A stretch of 64,000 nt of DNA from Stercorarius parasiticus. Its lineage: Eukaryota > Chordata > Aves > Charadriiformes > Stercorariidae. The translations under genes and the position numbers were made by a program. Below the pieces are notes generated by a model. The model had not been told where the DNA came from and ran no database searches. It saw nothing but the letters and a program-made list of their open reading frames with translations. This document shows positions 37,497 to 49,028 of the stretch, piece after piece. The stretch is taken from the NCBI GenBank assembly GCA_013396915.1, contig VWZL01000704.1:62001-126000 (forward strand), in the 5' to 3' direction. Positions within the stretch are counted from its first letter, which is position 1; each line of letters opens with the position of its first letter.

Positions 37497-39616
37497 TCCC
37501 AGTTTTATTCCCCTTTCTGCCACACAATAGCCCTATGTGACCTTGCACAGACTCCACTCATGTTATGTGATATAATCCAGGGAAATTTCCCCTCCTCTTA
37601 ATATAAAACAAATCCTCAGTCCTGAAGTAAACCAGCAGCAGCCTTGCCCAGGGAGACCAAGCACAGCAAAACACCTTCGGGCACCAAAGCAGGTCACCCA
37701 GCACACCACCACATTCCTCCCACTGTGCCTGCCCTGGGCACCCTCCATTTCACTGCTTCTTTGAATGCCAATGCACCTTCAAAATGGAAATTTCTGCCTC
37801 TGCTGATCAGGTTTCTACACCCAGGCTCTCGGAGCTTTTTGCCTTGCTCCACCGCTCTTCCAAGGAGGGGAGGACAGCAGCACAACTGGCTCATCCCAAG
37901 GGTGCTTCTGCCTTGCAGATCTTTTAGAAGCGCTCACAGATTTCAGAGTTCAGCAAGTTTTAGCACAGTTACTGGTCTGCCAATTCATATCAGTCACATA
38001 TTTATCATTTGCTATTTGTTATAGTTCACTGTCTACAGGACCTGTGTTTAAAAATCGTGTCATCTTATCTCCAAATATCACTAATATTTAGAGCAATTGA
38101 AAATTACAGTCAAGTACCACTTAACCCATCTCAGCTTTGGGAAGGGCAGCGTGCTTTCCCTGTCCTTGTGTCATCAGTGAATGAGGCAGTTTCCAGAAAA
38201 GCCAAGAGGAACCAGACGGTGTTTCCATCTGGTTATGCTCACTTTGCATGCTCTCTGCTCTGCTTCTTCAGCAGGAATTCAGCACCAGGAGGTAACAGAC
38301 TCATTACCCGCTTCCCCTCTTTCCTTGGGCTGTATTCCCCATTGCTTCACACTCAGCAAGGGCTTTGCTTTCTCACCCCATGGTCCAATTTCCTGAATTC
38401 ACACCGCGCTGTCTGAATAAGTGTCCCGAATTGCTTTTTTTCCAGCTGCGCATGTACACACAAAGACACGCTCCCCATAACATGCCACCAAGATTTTAGC
38501 TGTCCTGGCAAGGCGAGGGGAGGAACAAGATACATAGAAGAGTCAGTCCACTGCAAAGCTGGGCATCTGCCAGCGAAGTTTTCCCCATTATTTTGGATCC
38601 TGCTGAGGATGGGGAGAGGCTCTTGTAACAAGCCCAAGGGGCTGGGAACTTCCCTGACCATGAAACCTGCATCACTGCAGGCCTGGCTCGCCCCCACGGC
38701 GGCTGCAAATTTGCCTTTCCTGCCCTTTGCCTGGAAACCTGGGGACAGCCCTGGCGTGACTGAGTCTGCAGAAAGCGAATGATGGATGAAGGCACAGGGT
38801 CTGCATTACCTCCACTGCAGCAGGGCCATTCTCCACTGAAAAGTTGGAAATTTTGTCCCACAGGATTTCTGCCAAAGTCACTGATTTGCAAAGTTCAGCA
38901 CATAGGCAACGCGGGATCTTTGCTGTACCTCTGTCCCTTCAATCCCACCAGGTCTTTACAGGGTCTGACTTCTCATCACCAGGGGTGTTAGCACAAAGCC
39001 ACCCACTAACTCACCCAGCGCTGGAGGTTTCCAGTCCCCAAACACCAGAGAAATCCAGGGCTTAACCCTGATCGAGCACGAAAGCAATTGGAGAAACCTC
39101 ACTGTGCCTCCAGCCTGAGCTCCCCAGCACCCCAGCAAGCAAATAAATCCTGCAAAACAACCCATTAATGCCTCTCACTTTGTGCTTCACAGCATTTTCC
39201 CTTTAATTACAAAACTATACTAACATTCAAAAGAAAAGGGGACCAGATATGTCATCTTGGTTGCCAGGGAACCTTCAAACACAAAGGCTGGTTTCCGCAG
39301 GCAGCAGCCCCGGGTGCAGGGCTGCTCTGCTGTGCGAGCCTGGTATTTCACCGCATGCTGCAATATCCTACAATAAAAAAAATTCATGGGAGGTCAGCAT
39401 CACAAATACCTGGTGCCTCCAGCACTTTAACTGTGCCCATAAGTATTTCACTTCTCCCTGGAGAGAGTTACACAGCATTGGGAGTGGCTTTTCTGAGAGA
39501 TTGCAGCATTTCTGCACTCCCCCGCAGTCCTGGAACCCACGAGAGCTGCTGCAAACCCAAATCCACCAACACAGACCTGCAGAAAGGAAGAAAGAGCCAA
39601 GCTATCCCACGTGCAC

Positions 39617-39645
39617 CCTCCTCCTCCTCCTTCTCCTCCTCTTTC
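39617..39645. repeat. Imperfect TCC triplet tract
   Basis: A pyrimidine-only run of CTC/TCC/TTC triplets. It produces a serine string in one frame and is low-complexity DNA. Confidence 0.85.
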
Positions 39646-39989
39646 AGCCTTCTCCTGGCTGAGTCAGCAACAGGTTTTGGAGATAGCAGCCATCCCCCGC
39701 AGCTAGCAGGGGAAACAGCAGTAAAGCAAGTCTGCAGCACCTTCTGCGCTGGAGAAAAATCAGTGAGAAAATCAGACACTTTTTTTGCTGGCTCTGCACA
39801 AGCAGGACCACCGTGGAGCCTCCCAAAATGGAGCTGAGACCGTTTCTGGGGGAGACAGCGTGCCCAGTCCTTGGGAGCACCGAAACAGATCCCACAATGT
39901 CTGAATGTTCTTGTTCTCCGGTTGTTTCTGCCTGAAAATAGGATTTTCTAGTGGCTTAAGCTCCCAGCAACGCCTAGGTAGTTGAATCT

Positions 39990-40017
39990 ATTCATATATA
40001 TATACACATATATGAAT
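39990..40017. repeat. AT-rich palindrome
   Basis: Ten-base arms (39990-39999 and 40008-40017) are exact reverse complements around an eight-base centre, mostly TA alternation. It is probably a short TA microsatellite with symmetrical ends. Confidence 0.85.
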
Positions 40018-41479
40018 GGTTCTGCAGAAACACGTGGAAAGTCAAAATGACAGAGTCATGGTAAAATCGTAACATATTGATTTAAGGCAACTGTAGCCCC
40101 TTTCTGAGTCTGGTTTCCATAGGAGATGCATATTCAGTATCCCTGGAAGTGATTTTAAATCCCCTGCACTCTGCTCCCTCATGGCAAAGGTGGCACAGTC
40201 CTGCTCCCCAGCATGTCCTCAGCCCTGAGATCAGCCTCCACCCTGCAGACAAGAAGTATTGCAACTTAAGAACAACAAATAAAAGGTCAAATTCACCTGG
40301 GCAGGGAGCTGCAGAGCCAGCCCTCCTCCTGGCAGACCTGGCCTCTGCCTCCGTGTTTTCACTCCTGCTCCAGACCCCGAGGGAGACGAGCGCTTTCTGA
40401 CAGCACAGTCTAAGATGATATGTCAAGAAAATTCATGTCCTAATTATCCAGTGTCCCTAGCACAGTAAACAAGACCCAAAAAAAGGAGATATTTCTACTA
40501 TTCTTTTTTTTTTTCCCCCTTCACTCCAGCTAGGCACTCTCACTAACTTCATCTGGCAGCTGCATCTCATTTGTTTAATAATCATAGGGAATATTTGTGG
40601 GTGGTAACAACATACAATGCTTTGATGTATATTTGATAACAAAAGTTAACGTATACTCAGAGGCAGAAGGCAGTAATCAGAGGAAGGAGAGTTCTGAGTA
40701 GCAAATATGATCCATGGTGTCTTCTTCCAATTTCCAGCTCCTTGTGTGTTATGGCCCAAGTGCCAGAGCAACCCCTGATAAATCAGTGTCAGGGCAGTGG
40801 GAAGTGTAGCGATGCTCATGCAGCTGCACTAGTGAAGCTCGTTCCATTTCCAAGCTGTCACCAGCACTGTGTTCATCCTTGATGGATGATGCTCTGACAA
40901 AGCTGTTTCCTCATTGTCATGGCCTAAAGAGGAGAGCTTGGCTCACCAGAGAGTTTACAATTAAGTTGTTTGGGCAAGGAGACTGCAGCTGCTCGGACTT
41001 TTAGAGGAGAATGTCTCGAAGAGGAGAAGTAAAAAACGCCATTTGTCATTACGGTTTCCAGAAGCTTGCCTGATGTCTCCATTTGGGAAGGGGGTTTTAA
41101 GTCCAAGTGAACACACAGGCCATGAAAGCAAGCTCCCTATGAAAGCCTGCGCCTTCGCGGGAGCCCCTCTGCAGGTGGGGGTGGGTGGGCTCACGGAGCA
41201 CAAGAGTCCCATCACTGTTTGGCACAGCATCCTCCTGCCCACTGCCTTTTGGGACAGGGACCGATTGTCATTCCCGAGGTTTCGTAAACCATGTTAAAAC
41301 CATGTCTGGAGGCACTGCTCCGCATGCAAATATCTGCTTAATTCATATAGCCACTGAATAAACTGGGTGGGAAGGTGCCTCAGGGCCCTTCACTGCATAC
41401 CCTCCAGGTGAGCCTGGCTCTGCTGTCCTTACGGCCTCCACTTTGGGTAATTAAAGATGGCAATTAGTTCCTGCTTCAC

Positions 41480-41550
41480 CTCCTCATCTCCAGGCTGAAC
41501 AGTTCCCTCAACCCTCCCCATGCACCCCACGCTCCAGCCCCAGCCAGCTC
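41480..41550 (-). mobile_element. Short internal CR1 LINE fragment
   Basis: On the plus strand it shows CTCCTCATCTCCAGGCTGAAC, then GTTCCCTCAACC, then GCTCCAGCCCC, in the order seen in reversed CR1 ORF2 C-terminal sequence. It lacks both ends and is followed by an A-rich tract. The similarity is short, so the call is tentative. Confidence 0.5.
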
Positions 41551-41565
41551 AGGATATCTGTTTCA

Positions 41566-41622
41566 ATAAAAAAAAACAAAAAAAGACAACAAACAAACAC
41601 AACCAAAACCCACAAACCAACC
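41566..41622. repeat. A-rich low-complexity tract
   Basis: A runs interrupted by C, giving CAAA-like units. It lies just after the CR1 fragment at 41480-41550 but is not part of a recognisable CR1 tail. Confidence 0.85.
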
Positions 41623-43938
41623 ACATAGGTAATTCAGAATAAAAATGGCTGCTAATTATCACATCTCCAACTTATATCATTAAAGTTTCACCTTCTTAAA
41701 TATATTCCATATTTTCAGCCTTTGGCTGAGTTTATATGCTTGGTTATAACTTGGACAAAAAAACCCCAAAACTTTAAGGATGAACAAGCCACGGCAAAAG
41801 GTTAACGCTGTTAGTCTGGCTCAGACTTCCAGCTCTTACAGCAATTGCAAATTTTCCCATGCTAATCCTGCTCATTCATATTAATGCATGAGAGATCAGT
41901 GTTAGTCTGATCAAAATGCACACTCAGTGTTGTGGGCTTATTTATTTAAAATAGGGTTTATCGTCAGAATGCAACGTTAAGAGAACATTAATACTGTGAA
42001 GGCAGCAAGGCTTGCTAAATTGCTTTGAGGATGCTTAACCAGACTTAGGACAACGTTATCCAGAACACCTCAGAAGTTAATCAAGTACTTTGTGGGAATT
42101 ATAGACCAGCGAATTAGGAGTCGTACCGGACACAAGGTACAAATGATAATCTTTGAGTGATTTGGTGAAGTAGAACTAATCCAGGAGGGGACAAAAATAT
42201 GTCCATAGTGCCCAGTGAGAGAACACAAACGTCACAAGATATCTCAGGATGAAGCCTGAAGTTTCTTAGTGTCGCTTTGTCTGAAGAAGGGAAACAAAGC
42301 CAGTTAGCTCATGATACTCTTCAAAGTCTATCATGAAAGGCAACTGACAGAAATTCATTTATAGATACATTTGAGTTCATTTCTGCACAGATAAAATGTG
42401 TTTTTGGAAAACTGATGCCAGTATTTGAGCTCGGAGAAGATGCGGGAGATAAGGGCAAACTGAATCTTTCCTTACACAATAGCTCACGAGAACAAAAGCA
42501 GCCTGGCAGCCTTGCGCATTTGAAATGGATATTGTTCTTATTCTTGTGGATTACACGGTGCTTGAAACCTCATGTTAAGAAGCTAAGAGAGATGAGAATA
42601 GTTCGATGGGTACTACCGCTTCTCCCCTCCAGAAAGGATTTTAAAGCTTGCAAAGTTGATTACATTCTTTACTTTTTGCTCCTAGGATGTCAGTTATTTC
42701 TGTTTCCACTGCTAGCGGAGAGAGCTTTCTCCCATACATACAGCCAAATCCGGCTGTTCATATAAAGAGTTGGAAATGAGAACTGCTAATGCTGACTGCC
42801 AGAAAGGGCAGCCAAGACAGACACGGTTCAGATGGTATTAGTGGGAATCACACAGTCCATCTTCAGGCGTTGTATCACTTTTTATGCCCGTCATCTCAGC
42901 TGATTTTGCTGTAATTTTCAGAACCATCCTAGAAAATATGTACTTTTTAAATAAGGATGTTTCAGTATTTCTCATTGATAAATCTGATCTTTTGAAGGTC
43001 TGAGAATCTCAGCTACCATCTGAATGAAGCTTCGCACTCATTATTCCAGCTCGTTGCTGCAATGTTCTCAAGCAAAGAAGCACAGCACATAATCTGGCTG
43101 ATCATTTAACTCCAAAGGACGGAAAGGCAGAATTAAATAATAGCAGAAATTGCACTCCTGTCAAAAGATATTTTTTATGAGCTGTTCTGAAGAACAGATC
43201 TTTTCAGAGTTTAACTTACCAACACGCTCTGAATTTGGACAATCACAAGAACAAAAGCTATGGAATTCAATGAGCCAAAGATTTTATTTTTTTTCCTCTG
43301 CCTGCCCTGCAGGATAGGTGGTACTTTATGTTCCACCTGGAGCTCATTTCAGCTCGTCTGCATAGGCCGTCACAGCAAGGCTTCCTCCTCCTTGCTCCGC
43401 TGCAAAGGGATACGGTCCTTGCCTCAATCAAGCTCATGCTTCATTAAGGTCTACTTATAGCAGCCCTGCACAGCAAGGCACTGCCCAAGGACAGGAAAGG
43501 TGCAATGAGTGTAGAAACCAAGAGTTCCCTGGAGTACCCAGAGCAGCCCAAAGCAGGCAGCTGTCAGGCAGTCAGCAGAAAGAACCCCACTGGTTTCACC
43601 GGGATTGAATTACAGCTTCAATTATTGTAGTTAGCGGGAGGCTCCCTCTGTGGGAAAAGGTGGAAGGGAGGGAGGAAAGGAGGAGGCCTAGCTTTCCTCA
43701 GGCACCCACCGCTTGTAGGACAATGCGATTGCCACAAGGAGAGCAATGTGGCCCAGCTGCGCACAGGACCCCAGGAGCACAGAGTCTGCAGAAGGCTCGG
43801 TTTTGGGGCAATGGCTCACGTTGCTCAAGAACAATGCTGTCTGAAGCCAGGGAGCAGTGGAGTGATGCACTGTCAAATCCTATCTCACCTCTGGACCTTG
43901 ATATGGAAACAAACTTGATCTGCATGCAAATATTTTCA

Positions 43939-43958
43939 AAAACAACAACAACAACAAA
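43939..43958. repeat. AAC trinucleotide repeat
   Basis: About six ACA/CAA units, uninterrupted. A similar AAC tract is at 49009-49028. Confidence 0.85.
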
Positions 43959-44873
43959 ATACTTTGCAAAAAGTGGCCTACAACAGGGAAACATGTTTGT
44001 CCTCAGTTGGCCTTTATGAAAGTTGCACAACTCCTTTCATAACAGGTAATTTGGGATTTTCAATTCCACCTCTTGGGCTCCTTCCCAAATTGCTGAGTTG
44101 CGCTCAGGTGCTCAAATTCAGACTATCCCGCTTTGGGGTTTGGCCACTCTGTCAAGGGACAGTCAGCGCTCCAGCAAAGCTCATGAGAGGTTTCAGCGTA
44201 AGTGCCTCTGACTTCTCTTTCCCTTCTGGCACCATGAAATCTGTTTGCTCTGGTGGGCTTGGAAAGACCGGCCAATGCTGCAGGCAGCTCTGTGCTGCTA
44301 CAGCAAAACCCAGATTCAGACGAGCTACAGGGTGATGGCTTCACGGGGAGAGCTCGGGTGAACCAGTGAGCAGCGCAGACAGGCACACTGTATCCCCCAT
44401 GGTCCCCTCCATCCCCCAGTACTCCCCAGTCCCAAGGGAAGGGCCAGTTTAACAAACACTTATTTATGTGCAATGCCTCCTTAGGTAAGGAGCTCCTTGC
44501 CTTTGACTCCCATAGGCTTGCCCACACCACTTTCTGCCTAGGAAATACTGTCTCTACCATTTTCACTGGCTCTTTTTGGCTTGCTTAGAGTTTTAAGCCA
44601 GGTTGCAAAAAACCTCAGTACAGCTTTCCACAGCACAGGAAAGCTGTTGGGTTGGGTTTTTCTAAACTTCAAATGCTCAAGAGGAGATGCTATGATTTAT
44701 AAATCCAGGGGGATGGGGGTAAGAAAGAGCTGTGAAAACTTACCTGGCTATTACCCTACCGCTGCCTAGCTCAAAGAAGAGCAATGCAATTGCCTGCGTG
44801 TAAAGTAAGCCATCCTGCACGTCATCTCTTCATGCCAAATGATGGGGAAACATTTGACCAAAACAACAACCCT

Positions 44874-44899
44874 AAAAAAAAAATAAAATAAAAAAAAAG
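44874..44899. repeat. A-rich low-complexity tract
   Basis: A runs interrupted by single T residues (AAAT units). Confidence 0.85.
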
Positions 44900-45954
44900 A
44901 ACGACCACTATTTCACAGCCCACAGCCATTGCTCAGAACAAAATGATTACTAACCCTAAAACATTTTCATAAATGGAGCCTTTCTGAAACCGTCCTTCTC
45001 ACAAGTGTGCTCACTGGAGAGGGGACGGAAACAGCAGCTCGTTAGGAGAGTCATTACAGCCAACACACAGACATTTTTATGACCTAGTTAACATTTGATG
45101 GCCAACATTAGCAAGCGTGGCTGGCCGTGTCAGAGCAGCAGCAATGCCCATTCGCGCTCTGCAGAGTGTCAGCAGGGCCTTCGCCTCCCAACCAGGCTGT
45201 TTGGGTACTAGTCTGAAAACACAGACAGGAGCCCTTGTGGCTGTGGCAGGAGGAAAGGCAAGGGCAGGACTTGCTCCTTTCTATCTCCCAATTCACCAGA
45301 ACAGAAAACTCTCGGTTTGGTAAGCTAATGGTACCAGAAGGTCTTTGGAAAGGGTGGTCCAGGGCTGCAGCACCTGGACACACAGCCTGGCTCTGCCCCT
45401 CAGCCGCTGTACTCGGCTGCTGGCACCAGGGCTCCGCGTCAGCCAGCATCGGCAAAGTCCCTAACAGCAATTGTCAGGGTCATTCCTGCCTCCTGCCCTG
45501 CACCATGGCGGGAGTGATGCTGCCAGGTGTGGGTGGGAGCAGCACATGGGGTACGTCCTTACCCCACTGAGCCTGGCAGTGCGGGACATTGGGTTTGGGA
45601 GCTTTGGGTCCCAACCCAGCCTCATGCAGGGCGCTCTGCGACAGAGCTCCAGAGGCTTTGTCTGCAGCCACTTCTGATCTCAGGCCACCAACACACGAAG
45701 AAGTGCTGGTGTGGAAGCAGCAGAGACCGCAGGAACATCACAGGCTCCCACGCTCCATGGCAGCCAGGGAGGCAGAGAGCTGCCAGTCCTGTCCCTACTG
45801 ACCCATGCGGACACACAGCCTGCTCCATCCTTAAGCTCATCAAACACACAGGGCATTCACCTGCAATGGCGCCTTCTCCTCCTTCCCTGCAGAAAACCCT
45901 TCACGTTTCTCCTTTGGGATCCTCTTCCCCACAGCAGTGTGACAGAAACAGCCT

Positions 45955-46122
45955 GCCCTCAGCCTCCTTTTCTCCAGGCTGAACACCCCCAGCTTTCTCA
46001 GAACTTGTGCTCCAGACCCCTCACCAGCTTCGCTGCTCTTCTCTGGACATGCTCCAGCACCTCAGTGTCTTTCTTGTACCAAGGGGCCCAAAACTGGACA
46101 CAGCGCTCAAGGTGGGGCCTCA
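45955..46122 (-). mobile_element. Internal CR1 LINE fragment (ORF2 C-terminus)
   Basis: On the minus strand the frame encodes the canonical ORF2 C-terminal run: [16 protein letters not shown] sequence, then the [18 protein letters not shown] block, reaching the segment that precedes LRELG and stopping inside the FSLEKRR block. The plus strand shows the usual CTCAGCCTCCTTTTCTCCAGG and GCTCAAGGTGGGGCCTCAC landmarks. Both the 5' part and the 3' tail are missing, so the copy is truncated at both ends. Confidence 0.93.
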
Positions 46123-46381
46123 CAGTTTCCCCCCTCCCTCCTGCAACCCACAGGCTTTGGGGTCTCCTTGCTGCAGGGGGAGCAGAGCCCATGGATCCAG
46201 AGATTGTCCTGCAGCCCCAGTGCCCCAGGACCTGCAATGCTATTCGAAGGAAAGCTTTGCAAAAGTTAACTCAGCAAAACAGGCTCTTCCCTAAGGAAAA
46301 AAAAATGGTTTTGACAAACAGGCATTTTCTAACAGAATTCTACTGAATATTTTCTGTCCAGCTCTCATTCGTCTATAGACA

Positions 46382-46435
46382 GGGAGGGGAGGAGGAGAGT
46401 GGGGTGGGATAGGGTGGGTTACACTGGGGGTGGGG
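46382..46435 (+). other. G-rich tract able to form a G-quadruplex
   Basis: The stretch 46401-46418 has four G runs of at least three bases separated by 1, 3 and 1 bases, which meets the strict G-quadruplex pattern. Further G runs flank it at 46382-46389 and 46426-46435. Quadruplex formation is an inference from the pattern. Confidence 0.75.
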
Positions 46436-46444
46436 TGCCTGGCT

Positions 46445-46481
46445 ACGCTGCAGCCTGCTGAAAGACAGCAGGCTGCAGTGT
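46445..46481. repeat. Perfect hairpin, 13-base stem, followed by a T tract
   Basis: Arms 46448-46460 and 46466-46478 are exact reverse complements around the loop AAAGA. The stem extends outward by three more pairs if one G-T wobble is allowed. A T-rich tract (46481-46519, broken by GG, AG and GAA) follows directly. The hairpin-plus-T layout resembles the end of a Pol III transcript or a simple snap-back insertion, and I cannot tell which. Confidence 0.85.
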
Positions 46482-46899
46482 TTTTTGGTTTTTTTTTTTA
46501 GTTTTTTTGAATTTTTTAAGGGACCAGCTGAAAGACACATACACAAGAGCTCCTGGGTTCATAATAAAGATTACAAAACTGCAGTCATCTAAATTAACCA
46601 CAAACTCAATGATACCTCCTACTTCATGTGGGAGTGGAGGGGCTTTTCAGACTCTATCTTTTAATTTAATTTTAATTTAATCTATTTAATCTTTTATGGT
46701 TTGTTCATTTTGCATGGCTTGATCAATTCAAGCAGTATTTACTGGACAGAAATGCCAAGAATATCTTGTCTTTTCTAACCAGAGGGCATTTACTTCTGTA
46801 GTAACACAAATGAAGATTTTTAAGGCTGTAATTAGGAAAAATGGTATTGCACTAAATAAACCGGTGGTGATCCAGAGCAAAAAGGAGAAATCATGACCC

Positions 46900-46918
46900 A
46901 AAACAAAACAAAACAAAC
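46900..46918. repeat. AAAAC pentanucleotide repeat
   Basis: Three to four AAAAC units. A short microsatellite. Confidence 0.85.
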
Positions 46919-46989
46919 CCCAACCCTATAATTAAGTACCAAACTACTGACAGAGTTGCATAATTACAGTAATACATACATACATTTTA

Positions 46990-47030
46990 CATATATATAT
47001 ATATAAAAAAAAATATATATATGCATGCAT
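46990..47030. repeat. TA microsatellite with A run and ATGC ending
   Basis: Two TA-alternating blocks flank a run of nine A, followed by ATGCATGCAT. The whole is nearly self-complementary. Confidence 0.85.
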
Positions 47031-47914
47031 AGAAGCTCCCTGCTTAGCAAAAGGCCTACGGCTGCAGGAACTTTCCATTAAATTAGCACGCTCACAGGAA
47101 AACGTTCCAAATGTATCTATACATTCAATAACATGGCAGCATATCATAGGAACAGACGTGACTCCGCCTTACCTATAATGATCTCAGGTATAAAAAGCAA
47201 TCATGATGGACTAGTTAATTACAGCTTCCCTATTCAGTAACAAAGAAGATCCTACTCTGCTTTAATTTTAGCGTCAAAAAGGGGTGGTAGAGAACGATAA
47301 GAGAACCAGGTAAGAAATGTACAATTTTGCTAAATATAATCGGTGGCTTTACCAACCCCCAAGTGGCATGCATAGAAAAGAGGGTATTTCATGCAAATGG
47401 AAAACCCAGTAATTATTTCCTTTCAAGGGCCGATCCCCAGTCCCTTCACGGACCTCTCCACAGGCCACCGAGCAAATGTTGCCCTTCCCCTCCTCCCACC
47501 CCCATCCGCTACCTTCGGCACAGAAGGGCTGTGCCGGAGCTGTGCAGGCCTCCTTGTGTGCCATGTCTACAGTCACAGATTTAAATAAACAGAAATTCAG
47601 GAGACGGAGGAGATCAAGCAGAATCGCTCTAACGGATTAAGTTTTTGCCTATCCTGCCATCATCACAGAGCAGTCTGAAGAAAAGGCTCACAGCTTTTCC
47701 TCAAAACGCCAGCTTCTCTGTGTTGATATTTATGAGGGAAACACGACAGCAGCGGGGAGCTCGGCCCATACCAACACAAAACAGAGCCTCCTTTTTGCTT
47801 TCAGAGTAGCCATACTCATCTCTCCTTGGTTTTTATTTCAACTGGGCTCTTTTCAGCTGATTGCAGGTGTTCTTAGGGCTCAAAAGCTTTTCGTTGTAGC
47901 ATGAGGTGGTGTCA

Positions 47915-47975
47915 GGTTGATGGTTGGACTGTCAACCTGGCTGGTCCCTTCCAACCCAGAGGACTGTGTGAGTTC
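47915..47975 (+). mobile_element. Possible CR1 LINE tail remnant
   Basis: The order GATGGTTGGACTG, then CTGGTCCCTTCCAACCC, then GGACTGTGTG resembles the last 60 bases of a plus-strand CR1 with a decayed middle and tail. The match is short, so chance similarity is possible. Confidence 0.45.
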
Positions 47976-48897
47976 CCCTGGGAGCTCAGCCCCAGCTGCA
48001 CCCTGTTTACAGCTGCCAGCGCTGCCTAGAAATGGTTTTCTATGGGTGGGAGCACTGAGGTTTCACATTCTGTCAAATACACCAGCAACATCGTCAAACT
48101 CCTGCAGACGAGCATTTAGCCAAATTCTACAAAGAGGAAAAAGCTCTTGCTTTTTGGGAAGTGGGGATGCTTTCTGGGCAAGACAGGACTGCTAACAGGT
48201 CACTGCTTGATGCTGGAAGCCCTGCTGCTTATAAGAGACAATTAACCAATTACTTGCTAATTAACTAAATGCCTTATGGACTTTCAATAATAAATAATCT
48301 CATCAGAACATTCCCTGAAAGCTTGAGTTTTATAGTTTTTTCTGAAAATCTTTAGCGTAGCTCATAGCAAGAGCCTCCAGAAAGGGGAACACAGCACCTG
48401 TGTGGCTGCGCCTTTAGATGGAGAAAGCGAGCGTTACAAGCATTAGGGTACCGATTTTTGAATCCTGCGTGGGTTTTCTAAATGGTCTTGGTGTCTGGAG
48501 GACCTTAAAACCAAGTGGCCAAAATAACACAACACAACGCACATATTTTACATCAGAATTCAGCGGATCAGGTAGATGCATCTGGACTATGGAGTTTACA
48601 TGTTTTGATACTTTCTTTTTCCTGTCTCACCCTGCCCCTGGTCAAACCCAAGTCACTTTCTAGTTCAGTATAACGCAAACACAGTACGACCACTCTGAAA
48701 TTAGCTATTTTTGTCTAAGACTTGTGGTGCTTAGAAATACAGGCAGAAGAAGAAAATCAGGAACTTTCTTCTCTAATACTCAGCTTTAGATCCAAACCTG
48801 CAAGAAGTCCCCTGAGTTCATAACACTGTGCAGCCTCACCTTGGCTGAGGCCTTAAAACCTAAGGCCAAACCCTGAGAACAGGGGAAACATCCAGTT

Positions 48898-48947
48898 AAA
48901 AAAAAAAAACAAATAAAAAAAGGGGAAAAAAAGAAAGAGAGAAAAAC
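48898..48947. repeat. A-rich, AG-rich low-complexity tract
   Basis: A runs interrupted by C, T and GGGG, merging into GA units. No retroposed gene is seen upstream. Confidence 0.85.
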
Positions 48948-49008
48948 AGAACTGAAGCTTTCAAGAGCTAAGAAAATGAGGAAGAAAGTAGAAGAAAGCC
49001 CTGACAGG

Positions 49009-49028
49009 CAACAACAACAACAAAAAAA
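49009..49028. repeat. AAC trinucleotide repeat with A run
   Basis: Four to five CAA units followed by seven A. Similar to the tract at 43939-43958. Confidence 0.85.

Larger units (their letters stand above)
37497..41479. other. Non-coding stretch
   Basis: No gene recognised. The longest frames are 160 codons at 39355-39837 (plus) and 131 codons at 38496-38891 (minus), both without domains. A pyrimidine CTC/TCC triplet tract at 39617-39645 and an AT palindrome at 39990-40017 are the only structured elements seen. Confidence 0.55.
41551..45954. other. Non-coding stretch with A-rich tracts
   Basis: It begins with an A-rich, CAAA-rich low-complexity tract at 41566-41622 and contains an AAC repeat at 43939-43958 and an A-rich tract at 44874-44899. 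Frames up to 151 codons (45527-45982) and 147 codons (44123-44566, minus) show no domains. No gene recognised. Confidence 0.55.
46520..47914. other. Non-coding stretch with AT-rich and AAAAC repeats
   Basis: It contains an 11-base tandem TTTTAATTTAA pair at 46659-46680, an AAAAC pentamer tract at 46900-46918 and a TA-rich tract at 46990-47030. No gene recognised. Confidence 0.6.

Noticed and set aside
39355..39837. 160-codon plus-strand frame with a serine run
   Set aside because: The serine run comes from a TCC tract. No domain and overlapping frames on both strands.
45711..46346. 211-codon plus-strand frame
   Set aside because: Its middle is the antisense of a CR1 ORF2 fragment, and the rest has no domain.
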